A DNA stretch of 64,000 bases from Lichenostomus cassidix. Its lineage: Eukaryota > Chordata > Aves > Passeriformes > Meliphagidae. Location of the stretch: the NCBI GenBank assembly GCA_008360975.2, contig CM039187.1, positions 17,749,094 to 17,813,093 of the forward strand, given 5' to 3'. The notes beneath the pieces were generated by a model, which was given only the letters and a program-made list of their open reading frames with translations, was not told the origin of the DNA and did no database searches. Shown in pieces: positions 51,201 through 61,576 of the stretch. How positions within the stretch are numbered: the first letter of the stretch is position 1; every line of letters starts with the position of its first letter. Made by a program: the position numbers and the translations under genes.

Positions 51201-54200
51201 AGTTGAATCATAGTTTGCATGTTAATTTGTTTTAATTTTGTTAACAGGTTGCATATTTCTAGGTAGCATAATATTCTATTTTGCATTATATACAGAAATA
51301 TCTGCAACCTTTTCACATAAGTTTAGATGGGATATGAAATGCTGTATCACAAGACATGATGATTTTTTTTTTTAATGAACCTTGTCTTAAGCTGTTCACC
51401 TGTTCAGAATTCCTATGAATTTCCCTGGAAGTTCTTGTTGCTTGAGAATCACAGGACTGACCTCCCTATTCATTTCATGCCCAACATAGCCTGTTTCATG
51501 CTATGTTCAGTGGGATTGCTCTTTCAAAGCCTGCTGGAGGGGAAGGTAGGATGGCAGGAAAGCTCCTTTTGCAGAGGTATCTCTCACCACAGTCTCTGGA
51601 CAGTGTTTATCTGGAGACAAGTTTGTCAAGAGAAGAGAGAAAACATCTCCTTTTCTGCAAACCCGTTTTGTCAGTTCTCCACGTGAAAGGTCTGGCTGTA
51701 ATCTTGGCAGGTGCTCTGATTTATGCAGAACAGAAAATTCAGTGTGTGAGCCTTGTTAGAGCAGCACTGCCCCTCCAGAGGTGCTTGTGACGTGAAAGTG
51801 CCCAGGTTTTGGCTCACTGCATGCCTTCCATGTGGCCTTCAGCTGGTTCGTCACCAAGTCCATGCAAACCAGGCTGAGAGTCTGGCCTTACAGGATTGTA
51901 TTTATTTGTCAGAGAAAAGGATTGCCTCACTCCAAATGCTTTTTCCATTGCTGAATCTTGCCATGTGTGTGCAATGTGTTGAGCACTGTCCCCCACGCAG
52001 GAGTTCGCACTGCCAGTGTGATCATCGCCCTGACGGACGGAGAGCTGCAGGACGCTCAGTTCTATTATGCAGAGCAAGAAGTAAGTCACTCTTGTGTTTA
52101 CCCAAACTAATTCACGTCAAACCTGTACACATTTAATGATTATATGGCTTTGCACTTAATGGAATTCTTGGGGTTTTTTAGGCCAACAGAGCCAGAAACT
52201 TTGGAGCTATTGTTTATTGTGTTGGAGTGAAAGATTTCAATGAAACTCAGGTAACTTTTTTGCTTTCTCTTGTTGTGTTTTTCTGTCATACTACGGCACA
52301 AGTAACAGCATCAGATGAAGGCATTTATTTAATTACTTGAGGCATAAATCATTTCGTGTTGCCATGATGTCTTTTTGCAAGTATGAAAGGGCCCAGTTTT
52401 GTTCTCTATAATTTTGTTTTCCTCATGATTTATGATTGTCTTTCTTTGCAGCTGTCAACGATTGCTGACAGCATCGATCATGTTTTTCCAGTGAAGGGAG
52501 GCTTTTATGCCCTAAGAGGAACCATCGATTCAGTAAGTGGGATATTCTGAAATGCAGTAAAGAGCGCCCTTTCCTGCAATTAATAAAGCATAGAAGAAAA
52601 TGGTTACCAAAAATGCTCTTATCTAAATCTTCTAGATTCTCAAGAAGTCTTGCATTGAGATCCTAGCAGCTGAACCATCCAGTGTGTGTGCAGGAGGTAA
52701 GTTTCCACAGGAACAGTGTGTTAAGGCAAATGAATGACACTGATGAAATGTCAGTAACTACCTAATGTGGGATTGGAGCTGAAGCCTGTGGATGCGTTAG
52801 AGCATCCTTTCAGGCCGTGGTAAGTCCCTGCACGTTCCTTCTAAGCCTGAGAAAAGCATTCTGACAAAAAACCATGTAGCTGCTGTGGCTCAGTTCCAGC
52901 TTGGAGAGTTGGCAGGGGAAACACTCAGGGAACTGGGGATACCACTTTTAAAAAATCTGACAGAAAGATGAGAAAAGTGATGTAAAGCCAGGCTGACAGG
53001 GGTGTTTTAGGGTCCAAAGGCAATATCTCACAAATTTCTGGAAAGGCTGCATTCCTGGGATCTGCTAGGACTTGTCAGCAGTCAGAACAAGATTTTGCAA
53101 AACATTTACAGAAATTTAAGGTTTATTAAACCAAATATAATTTGCTGCATAGGCCAAGATACTGCTTGTGTTTTCCAAGATGGTGATGTTTTACTTACTT
53201 GAAAGAACCATTATTCTTTATGGTAAACATGAAGGATCCCCAGAGGAGCTGTTGATAATTTCATGCCTTTCATGTCTAGTATATTTAACTTGGATTTGTT
53301 CTGGTTTATGTTAGCAATTCTCTTGCTGTGTTTTTGTGTACTTTAGAGGCTATTGCAGCAGAGTAAGAGTGACACCATAAGTTTGCTGGAAGGTACAGTT
53401 TTCAGCATGGTTATTTAGCTCTAGTGTTAGTGTCTTGTGTTCATTTTCTTCTGCACTGCAAAAAGGAGCACATAAAAAATGGCAATGATGCATGAAAGCT
53501 GACTTGAAAACAGATAAAATATGAAACTCAGGAAAAATCTAGTAAGTATCACAGAAGAGAAATTGTTCACTCTTCATTTCCACATGTTGATCACAATACG
53601 ATCTTACCCTGAATATTTCAATTTAACATGAAACATGCTTGTATCTCTTGAATTATTCTAAAGTATATGATTGTGGACTAGATGTAAAATCTTGTCTATA
53701 GAAAATTTAAAGGAATGATTTTACTTTTAAAAATATTGTGGAGTTGATTTTAAAAAACCCACAGTTTTAAAGCAATTTTCTGTGTAAAGCTTATTGTAAG
53801 CTGTCCTATTCAACAAAAATTAATTTAGCTACATGAAAATGTGTGTTCCAATAGAAGGGATTTCAGTACTAGTCTTGCAATTGTTTGGAGCAATGTTAAG
53901 AATATTGGAAAGTTGAATTTGCTTTTGAAAAAAGGGTTTCAATGTGGAAAATATTTTATGGAGTATTTGAGAAAATGAATTCTCAAAAAAAATTTCTTTC
54001 AACAAAATCAGTATCTTTCAGCAAAAAGAGTAAAATTTCTTTATTTTTCCAAAGGATGATGAGTTCAAACCACTTCATTTTTTGCTAAGCTTGCTAGGTA
54101 ACAAGTTCATGATAAATGTGATTAAAATTACACAAGTACGCTCTAAAAATAATTTGCCCTTAAAAACCCAAACAATATTGTTGCCTTACTTGGATCTGTG

Positions 54201-57200
54201 AAAGTTTTTCATTGTCTTTGTGGCTTTCAAACAAGACCAATACAACTTGGGCAGAATTGGTTTGTGTGTTGCTGCTGATTCAGCAAGGTACTGGTGCTTC
54301 TTTCACTTAAATTCTGACATTTGCTCTGTACCTGTTGACAAAGCAAGGACTGGAAAACGGTGAAGCATTGCTGCCCAATCTCCACGTGCTTGAAGGTTTG
54401 TTTGTAGCAGCAGAGAGCTTGAAAATGGGAGGAAGCCAAAGCTGCAGCTCCACATGGTGTACACTGTTTGTATACTGCTGTATTTAAAGTATTAAAGTCT
54501 TTAGCAGTAAGAATCAGGCCTGTAATAGTGTTTAATATTATCTCATGAGCCACAGCTGAAATTACTTCCTGCAAGAGGTTTTTACAGTATGAGGCTACAG
54601 ATATTTACATTTGTGCTTAGATTTATTATCCTTTATTATCCCACTTACTTCAACATAGCTGGAGGTTCATCTGCATAGCTGTCGGCACCACTGTCTCCTA
54701 AAAGGAATCTTCCAGGATGAAACAACTTTTTTCATGGTAGTGTGAATCCAGATCTTGAGTTGAGTTCACTGGAAAGTTATAGTGCTACACACTATGTAAT
54801 GTGGGGGTTTTTTTCTTAATGTGCTTCATTTGGACTTTGATGCATAAGGTAGTGAAGCCTATGAAGTAATGTCAGAATTTTCATGCATTTTAAATTTAGG
54901 TAATTACTATTATAGTTTACTGATAACGTATTGTTAAAATAAATAGCCATTGTATCCTACATCAAAATACATATGCACTTGCATGGTGTATGTACCCACT
55001 GGCTGAAAACTAGAACATAACATTTTCTAGAAATGCAACATTCCTCCCCCTTTTCTTTTAGGTTAGGAATTTTTTTGTTTGTCTTTTTGGGTTTTGGAGG
55101 TTTTTTAAAATGCATAATAGAAATTTGCATTTCAAAATGATGATCAGAAAGTAATAGACCTTTGGAAAGATTGCAATATATTGTCACATTCTCCAGCAAA
55201 GATATTTATCTATTTACAGCCTTGAAATGTGTGTCCCTCCATACTTGTTGTATGAAACTTACCTGAGTGAGGAGGTGATAACTGGTTTAGCCTCTATTTA
55301 GCATTGCTAATAATTTTTACTATTTGGTATGAGATCATGAGAGATTTGTGTGGGTCAGTAGAAACAAGTTATATTCAGGGCTTAAAGCATGGTCTGAGCC
55401 ACTCCTTGTAAATGTTCCTGTGGTTACTACCACGTTGGTAATTACTGGTGATCTTGGCTTCATTTTTGACTTGCCAGAGGTTTAGTGAAATGCTAATGGA
55501 ACAATTTCCATGTGTTGACAATTCCAGTTGGGACTCTGGCTTTCCCTGATGAAGCTATCTGGCAAGTCCGTTTACAAAATGATCTCGTCATATTGTGGCA
55601 GCTGTCTGATGTTTAATGCTTTTTGACCCTGCAAATTCATTGTCCCCAATGTGGAGCAGTGTTGTTGGGCCCTTCCTGTTGCCTCTGATTTAAAGTGACC
55701 AAGACATGCAGCCTGTAAACAGGCTATCAGTGCAGAGTCAGAGGTGCCTCATATCCCGTTTGACAGCATCATTGCTTTGATTATGCTTATGGTACGCAGA
55801 TGTGATTGAAAGGTTTTGTTGGATGTGGCATCCTAGTGGCCACGTCAACTCCCAGGTGTGGATGCAAGCAGTCAGCTTCTCATCAGAGTCAGAGAAGCGG
55901 AGCCGACAGCACAGCCAGTGCACACCAGCTTCAACCTACCATCTCGCTGCCAGCGCCGCCCGGTTAGTTCAGTGCTGACCTTTTTCCCTTCGCTGTCTTG
56001 TCAAAAGCTGCAATCTATGATCTGACAGTAACTAAGGAAGAAAAGGACGCAGCCAGAGCCAGGGCGCAAAATTAAACGGAATTAGCCATTTCAACAGACC
56101 ATCATCCAGAGCACGTTAATGCTCCACAGCAACCGAGGGGCAGGCTTCTAACTGCAACAACAAACCCAGTACCAGCTGTTTACATTTCCCTGCAAATCTG
56201 GTGTACTGTCAGCTTGGGTTGGTGGACAGGTTACTACCCAATCACTTGTTCACAGCTGGCTGTGCAGAGTGGCAGTCACAGTGGAAAGAGCGGCAGAAGA
56301 GGTAAACTATCTTGACAAGACTAAACTTAGATGTAGCTTTTACCTGTGGTATCTTGTATTGAAAGTTTCTTACTTGCTGCATCTTTTTAAAGTCACTAGT
56401 TAAGCTTTTGTGGTTGCTACCTTTTAAGGCCATTATTTCAGAAGCAGGGGAAGAAAAATTTAAGTGCAATTTTGTTATACCAAGCTTCTTTTTTTTCCCC
56501 ATTTCAATTTTATATTTTAAATTATAATCTTGGCTGGGTGTTCAAGTCCCTGTACCATGGACTGGCTACAAGCAAGTCTGGCAATGTGTGGTCCCAGGCA
56601 GGTAGTTCTGGTGGGTGGCCAGAGGCCCAGTTGCCCTCAGGGCTGGTCATGACTCTCAGCTTTGCTGGCAAAAATAGGGGATGCTCATCAAGAATAATTC
56701 TCAGTATATCAGCTGGGTTAGATGTGCAATGGTTCAAGGCATGAATCTGACTAAGAGTAACTCAAGATTCTTACCAGAGTAAGAAGCAAATGAATCTGGC
56801 CTACAGTCTATTTTCATTTGTTTAAAGAAATGCCCACCACCCTCTATGAGAACCAGGATGTGTAACCCTTCCCATTAAAAAGGGGCCAAATTCTGATGCT
56901 GGGTTTGCGTATTTGGCTTTTGGTGTTGCTCGGTGAGATCTCAAATTTTATCATCTTTCTTTAGCAAGGTGTCCAAGCAATGGCAACATGATCAGTGGTG
57001 CCAGAAGTGGAGGGCATGTGCAGTTGGGATCTCACTTCTGGCAGCACTCTTCCTAGACTGGCTTTACTCAAATGCAAAACTTCTTTGTCATTAAAAAAGG
57101 CTATTGGAATGTTTGCTAAAAACCAAACCTGGTGATGCTGCTTCTGCTAGAATGAACAAATCAGAGTTGTTTATCACAATAACATAAGAAATCACAGGTA

Positions 57201-60200
57201 CCTTCCCTATCGGGACTAAAGCAACAGAAGTTTTGGCAGGTCTCTCCTGGTGCCACTGGTATTTTCAGCTGCTGGGGCAGGGATGTGGGGGAAGAGCACA
57301 AAGAAAACAGTGATGCCTGGGTCCTCAGATATTCCCATGCAGAACAGATTTTAGTGGGGCTGTGCATGGATGCAGTGCATGGGAAGGAGCACTGTTTATT
57401 CAAACAGGGTTTGTAGCAGAGGCAAAGCTTTCTCTCTGAGTTACAGGAGGTTTGGGAGTTTTGTCTGTCAGCATCTGCCTGAACAGAGTTGCTGCTGAAA
57501 GCCTAGTGCCATCTGCCATGAAGATTAGGGAGAAGGACTGGTACTTGTGGCTAGAAAAAGTGTCTGTCCCAAAAGCCTTGGAGGAACCATGAGATACCAT
57601 CAGTGAAATCAGACTTAGTTTTACTGTGGCACCTTTAAGGCATTGCAGTTCTGTGTTAGACTTGGGGGAAGCTGACTTTAGACAAAGAGAAGGCTCCAAA
57701 GCACTAATGTCACAGCAGCATTCTTGGACATTGCTGCTGAATAGAGAGAGTCTCAGTGTGAATGTTTTATTTCAGGCAGAGAACAGCAATTGTCATGTTT
57801 TAATTGAGGTCATTCTGAACAGAAATGCTGTATTTGAATAATTTCTCCTGAATCTTCTGTATTTTTATTTACAGAATCCTTTCAAGTTGTGGTAAGAGGC
57901 AACGGCTTTTATCATGCAAGAAATATCGACCAGGTGCTCTGCAGCTTCAAGCTCAATGACAGCCTTACTGTCAGTAAGTTTGCATGCTGGTGGATTCCAG
58001 TGACCCCTGTGGCTGTGTCATCTCATGGGACACAGGCCAACTGCCATCCATGTTAAGGGGAGTCCTTGCAGCAGATGTGAGAAGGAGCTGGGGTAGAGGT
58101 GTACACTTAAAAGAAGCTTGAAATTAATCTTTATTCAGTGCAGTGACTTGTGGGCATTGTGTTGTGGGTGCTTGCACAGGGCATGCTGCTGCACAGTGAC
58201 CTTAGCACCACTGGAGTGGTGCACGTGGGTGATGCATACAGCAAGAGAGGACTGGGGATCAGGTTTTAAGATGGAAAATTAGAATTGCCTCCCATTCCCT
58301 TGTTCATCACCAGTAGAAAGAAATAATGCTATCTTGATCCCTTGGTGGTGTTTCCAGGTTTTTATTCACTGGGTCAGGAGACAATTGCCATAAAGCCAGG
58401 CCTCCCAGGCACACTGTCCCTGTCTGACACCAACTGCTGGTCCTATTGCAGTGGCTGGGTAACATGGAAACTGCCTGTCATTGCTGTGCTGAGCAGGGTC
58501 TTTTGTTTGCTGTCTCAGCAGCCAGGCAAAGGACTGAATGGCCAAAAAAAGATGAAATGTCCAGTTTCTCAGCAGTCCTCTCTCATTCCTGAGGAGCTGT
58601 GTGTGTCTGGCAGGGGGAAGCAGGGTGTGGGGAGGGGAGCTCTGCTCCTTTTTCATGTATGCTCCCCTTGCGGCCTGAGCACAGTAGAGGCTTTCATACC
58701 CTGTCGTGGCCAGACTGGTGCCTTCCCTAGCAGTGAATTCACTTACAAGGGGGAACACATGAATTGCTCCTTCATTTCCCACCCTAGTTGTCTGTGTCAA
58801 TGCTGCAGTCAATCAGCTCTGGTGGTCTTGCATTTACAGAAATGCCATCTGTAATATATACCTTGCATGTTACAGATATGCTTTAACCAGGATTTGTTTT
58901 TTGTGGTTTATCAGTTAGACACTTTCTGCTTTTTTTTTTTCCTTGTCCCCAGTCCACTAGCACCTTGACTGGACTTCACACAGTGAGTGTTGACCTGGGC
59001 CTGGAAACATACAGGAAGCTACTCTGATTCCATTCCAACTCCATGTTGTGTTTTCCTTGGGTTAGGTTTGCAACAGATGTTGTAATGAGATGCTGATCTA
59101 TGCTGGCTGGCTTTTTTTCCCTCTGGCTGGCCCTAAAACATCTCTGATTTCCCTGCCCTCATCTCTGCCAAGGCAGGGAAATGAGTTCTGTCTCAGGTGT
59201 GCTTGAAGTGGGTGAAGCATGAAGGAAGAACTCTTAGATCTGTTGCTTAATTTTTTTTTCCTAGATAAAGAGTAAAGAAGCCTCTAAAGTATAACTAAGA
59301 TGGCAGCTTTTATCAGCCCATTATTCCCTTGGATTTGACTCTTGTAGCCCAGTCTTTCTCCAGGCTGGCACCAGAGCTGCTTTGCTGGCCACTCAGAGCT
59401 AAGCTGTAGTCACTGGAGTGATGTGTCTGCTCTTGTGCCCCAGCTGACACACTTTTGGTGGAGTGCCATTGCAGGATTTCTGCTGGGCCTCCTGTCTGTG
59501 GACATGTCCTGTTCCTGGACATGTCTGCTGGGCCTCCTGTTCATGGGACATGGCTTTCTGGATGTCTTTTGAAAGCAAAAGGATTAACACTGCTGACTCC
59601 TGGAGCAGTGGAGTTCAAGGAAGTGGGAAGGCAGGTGTGCTCTTGTGTTTTTCTCTGCCTGCACCAAACCCTTATAAACGTGGCTTGTTTACAGATGATG
59701 ATGCCACAGGGGGGAGGTTGGGTCCAGGAGAAGCAGCTACTACAGAGTAGGTGCTCATGGCAGCATCAGTCATGGCCCTTCTCTGCCTGTTTCCTGTAAA
59801 TGACTAACCATGCTTTGTGTTTGGGTTTTTTTCCCCAGTATTTTTCTATTTCAGCTCTACCCAATCTCTCTCCTTCCTTTTTCTTGGGCTCAGACAATGC
59901 AGCCTTGGATTCTCTTCTGTGTGTGTTTGGATGTGAGTGGACAAAAATTGAACCCTAAACTTTTGAACCCTTGAGTAATTGGAGGGATCAGAGTATTCAG
60001 GGTGAGCAGAGGTTGCTTGCACTTTTCAGATAGACATGATGAATGCTGCTCAAAGTTGAATTCCAAATGGCTGATCACTGCTCTCAGGAACAGAGATAAA
60101 CTTCCAAATCTTAGTTGTGATATCTGTAGCCTGATAGCATCATGTTGGCATCAACCTGAGTGGTTATTCTAGTTCTTGGCTTTTTAATTAGCACTGTTGT

Positions 60201-61576
60201 GGGAGTATTGGTACTTGACAATATACTGAGTTCATCTGTGGCCATCATTGGTGTCAGCACCTCTGAAGGGCTTGGACTGCTTGAAACAGTTTATTTTTTT
60301 TCTTCCCCTGATAGTTATATTAATTTCTTTTCAGATGAAAAGCCGAGTTTTGTTCATGATACTTACCTGCTTTGCCCTGCCCCGGTGATAGAAGATGCTG
60401 GACAGTAAGTATTGCTTTCTAGCATGTGTCAAGAGAGAGTGGATTTCTGGATGAGGATGTCATTGCTGAGCCAAAGGCTTAGGATTTTGCCCAAAGTGTC
60501 AAGCTAATAAATTTGTGTGTGTGTCATATTGCAGCCATCTCCTTTCTGCCAAATCCTTTCCTCGTATGAGCCAGCACAGCTCACTCAGTGTTGGGTCTTC
60601 ATCACAGTTCAAGCAAAGGTCTCCTTGGACCATGGCCCTATATCATAGAATCACAGAATGGTGATTCCTTCTCTTTTCCTATATCCTGTTTTTTCAGATC
60701 AAAATGTAATTAAATTGAAGACAAACTTTTAATTTTGGTGGGAAAAGATGCTTTATCTGAATTCCTTTGCTGCGATTGTATGTGTTGCTTCCTGTATTTT
60801 GCTCTGCTGTGTCTAGGGTTGATACTTTTCAGCCTTTTTAATCCTGTGGACTTCTGGGAGACATGCCAGATCACCTACCTTTTCCCTAGGTGATCTTGAG
60901 GGAGCTTCAATACTGTACTGGGGTTAAGGGTGAGCACCTCCCTCCACTTTTGTATTCGTGGGTGAAGGCAGTTAATTTGATGGGGCTTTATAATATTTTA
61001 ATTATTCCTTTAGTTTTTTTTTTCCTCCCTTAGATCCTTTCTCTGATATTGGAAAATGGATAGGGACAGATTCTTTTTGAATTTCACTGGCATTTCAGTG
61101 TTTTTAGCCTTTTTGACCTCTGTGCAGGTATTCTGGATTTGCGTGGATACAAAAGAACACATTCTGACTCATTGATACAAAGTTTTCTTTAAACAAATAA
61201 AAATCCTTAAGTTTCTTGTGGTATCTACAGTAGTACTGCAATTGTCTGCTCACTGTCCTAGTCCCAGGTGGGATGGGTTTTTTTACTCAAGAGTGTATGT
61301 CCCAGCTCTGCTAAGGTAATATAAAAAGGGCAAGCAGGAAGGCAAATGTAGATAAGTGCCTGAGGCCATGAAAATGCCCTGGCTCAACATGCTGTCCATG
61401 CATGCTCCTAAACCAATGGCTGAAATAGAGACAGAGTAAAGGTAACAGTGGGTGTAAAGATGACACTGAAAATAAATGTGTCTGTTTTGTGCTCTAGGGT
61501 GGTTTTCCTACAAGTCAGCATGAACAACGGGCTAACCTTCATCTCCAGCTCTGTCAGCATCACCAGCACACATTGT
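36107..61576 (+). CDS. ANTXRL: ANTXRL (anthrax toxin receptor-like), exons 1-12, 3' partial
   Basis: Twelve exons join in one frame for 320 codons: 36107-36267, 47565-47636, 47778-47849, 49853-49934, 50037-50070, 52001-52080, 52182-52250, 52452-52532, 52636-52696, 57875-57973, 60335-60404 and 61498-61576. The product starts with a signal peptide (hydrophobic about residues 10-26). An acidic linker is followed by a von Willebrand factor A domain with a complete MIDAS: DKSGS (D53, S55, S57), T121 in GGDT and D153 in LTDGE. The Ig-like extracellular domain ([34 protein letters not shown]) follows. This is the type I membrane receptor family of ANTXR1/ANTXR2, host extracellular-matrix-binding proteins. 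Linkage to RBP3 and ZNF488 points to ANTXRL. The transmembrane and cytoplasmic exons lie past 64000. No broken frame is seen, though intron 3 uses a GC donor. ANTXR1 or ANTXR2 is a less likely identity. Confidence 0.92.
36268..47564 (+). other. ANTXRL intron 1 (11.3 kb)
   Basis: GT-AG. No coding exon, RNA gene or clear retroelement body was recognised. A few domain-less open frames (such as 37989-38339) and homopolymer tracts (T run near 44063) are all I see. Confidence 0.7.
47565..47636 (+). CDS. ANTXRL: ANTXRL exon 2 (MIDAS DxSxS)
   Basis: Acceptor gtttgcag, donor gtaaag. 72 nt encoding (K)[19 protein letters not shown] and EKFI. With exon 1 it builds the DKSGS metal-binding motif. Confidence 0.93.
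47778..47849 (+). CDS. ANTXRL: ANTXRL exon 3 (VWA), followed by GC donor
   Basis: Acceptor tctctttcag, 72 nt encoding [20 protein letters not shown] and TEN. The in-frame end is AACAG followed by gcaagt, so the downstream intron begins with GC. A GT four bases further on (47854) would break the frame with exon 4. Confidence 0.9.
47850..49852 (+). other. ANTXRL intron 3, GC-AG type
   Basis: Begins gcaagt and ends ccaaag. Length 2003 nt. An A/C-rich low-complexity tract occurs at about 48370-48512. Confidence 0.85.
49853..49934 (+). CDS. ANTXRL: ANTXRL exon 4 (MIDAS Thr)
   Basis: Acceptor caatccaaag, donor AGG|gtacac. It encodes [20 protein letters not shown] and FMHEGFKR. T121 is the expected MIDAS threonine. 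Confidence 0.92.
50037..50070 (+). CDS. ANTXRL: ANTXRL exon 5 (34-nt micro-exon)
   Basis: Acceptor ttgttgcag, donor gtatgt. It encodes [11 protein letters not shown] and the first base of the next Gly codon. It is too short to stand out on its own; the call rests on splice sites and frame continuity with both neighbours. Confidence 0.9.
50071..52000 (+). other. ANTXRL intron 5
   Basis: GT-AG intron of 1930 nt. A short CAG run occurs near 50695-50703. No gene or mobile element is recognised. Confidence 0.75.
52001..52080 (+). CDS. ANTXRL: ANTXRL exon 6 (MIDAS Asp)
   Basis: Acceptor cccacgcag, donor gtaagt. It encodes [20 protein letters not shown] and YYAEQE. D153 in LTDGE completes the metal site. 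Confidence 0.93.
52182..52250 (+). CDS. ANTXRL: ANTXRL exon 7 (VWA)
   Basis: Acceptor gttttttag, donor gtaact. 23 whole codons: [20 protein letters not shown] then ETQ. Confidence 0.93.
52452..52532 (+). CDS. ANTXRL: ANTXRL exon 8 (VWA C-terminal part)
   Basis: Acceptor ctttgcag, donor gtaagt. 27 whole codons from [20 protein letters not shown] to GTIDS. Confidence 0.92.
52636..52696 (+). CDS. ANTXRL: ANTXRL exon 9 (VWA to Ig-like junction)
   Basis: Acceptor atcttctag, donor gtaagt. It encodes [20 protein letters not shown] plus one base of Glu. Confidence 0.92.
52697..57874 (+). other. ANTXRL intron 9 (5.2 kb)
   Basis: GT-AG. No coding feature. The segment 55380-56310 differs in texture from the AT-rich rest of the intron and is listed separately as a possible regulatory block. 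Confidence 0.7.
55380..56310. promoter_or_regulatory. Candidate intronic regulatory block
   Basis: Complex, low-repeat sequence with scattered CpG inside an AT-rich intron. It contains a forkhead-type core TGTAAACA (55714-55721) embedded in a short inverted repeat (GCCTGT, two-base spacer, ACAGGC at 55711-55724), plus several E-box-like and TAAT cores. There is no open frame with a domain. The call is based on texture and motifs only. Confidence 0.25.
57875..57973 (+). CDS. ANTXRL: ANTXRL exon 10 (Ig-like extracellular domain)
   Basis: Acceptor tttatttacag, donor gtaagt. It encodes [20 protein letters not shown] then [12 protein letters not shown], ending one base into Asn. Confidence 0.92.
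57974..60334 (+). other. ANTXRL intron 10
   Basis: GT-AG, 2361 nt. It holds an imperfect 45-bp tandem repeat at 59479-59552. The 170-codon open frame at 58342-58854 shows no domain and is read as chance. Confidence 0.7.
59479..59552. repeat. Imperfect 45-bp tandem repeat
   Basis: tctgctgggcctcctgt occurs at 59479 and again at 59524, each followed by a ggacatg-containing stretch. The second unit is shorter. Confidence 0.75.
60335..60404 (+). CDS. ANTXRL: ANTXRL exon 11 (Ig-like extracellular domain)
   Basis: Acceptor tttcttttcag, donor gtaagt. It encodes (N)[18 protein letters not shown] then EDAG, ending two bases into Gln. Confidence 0.92.
60405..61497 (+). other. ANTXRL intron 11
   Basis: GT-AG, 1093 nt. 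It contains a short CR1-like tail at 60642-60661 and nothing else recognisable. Confidence 0.75.
60642..60661 (-). mobile_element. CR1 LINE 3'-tail remnant (about 20 bp)
   Basis: The string atcatagaatcacagaatgg matches the reverse complement of the repeated ATTCTATGATTCTATGA-type end typical of bird CR1 elements, with one difference. Only the terminal part is recognisable, so it is a relic at best. Confidence 0.4.
61498..61576 (+). CDS. ANTXRL: ANTXRL exon 12 (end of extracellular domain)
   Basis: Acceptor gtgctctag, donor gtaagt. It encodes [20 protein letters not shown] then ITSTHC, ending in phase 0. In this family the transmembrane segment comes next, in the following exon, which I cannot find before 64000. 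Confidence 0.92.

Noticed and set aside
58342..58854. 170-codon open frame in ANTXRL intron 10
   Set aside because: No recognisable domain, and the opposite strand is also open over the same stretch. Treated as chance.
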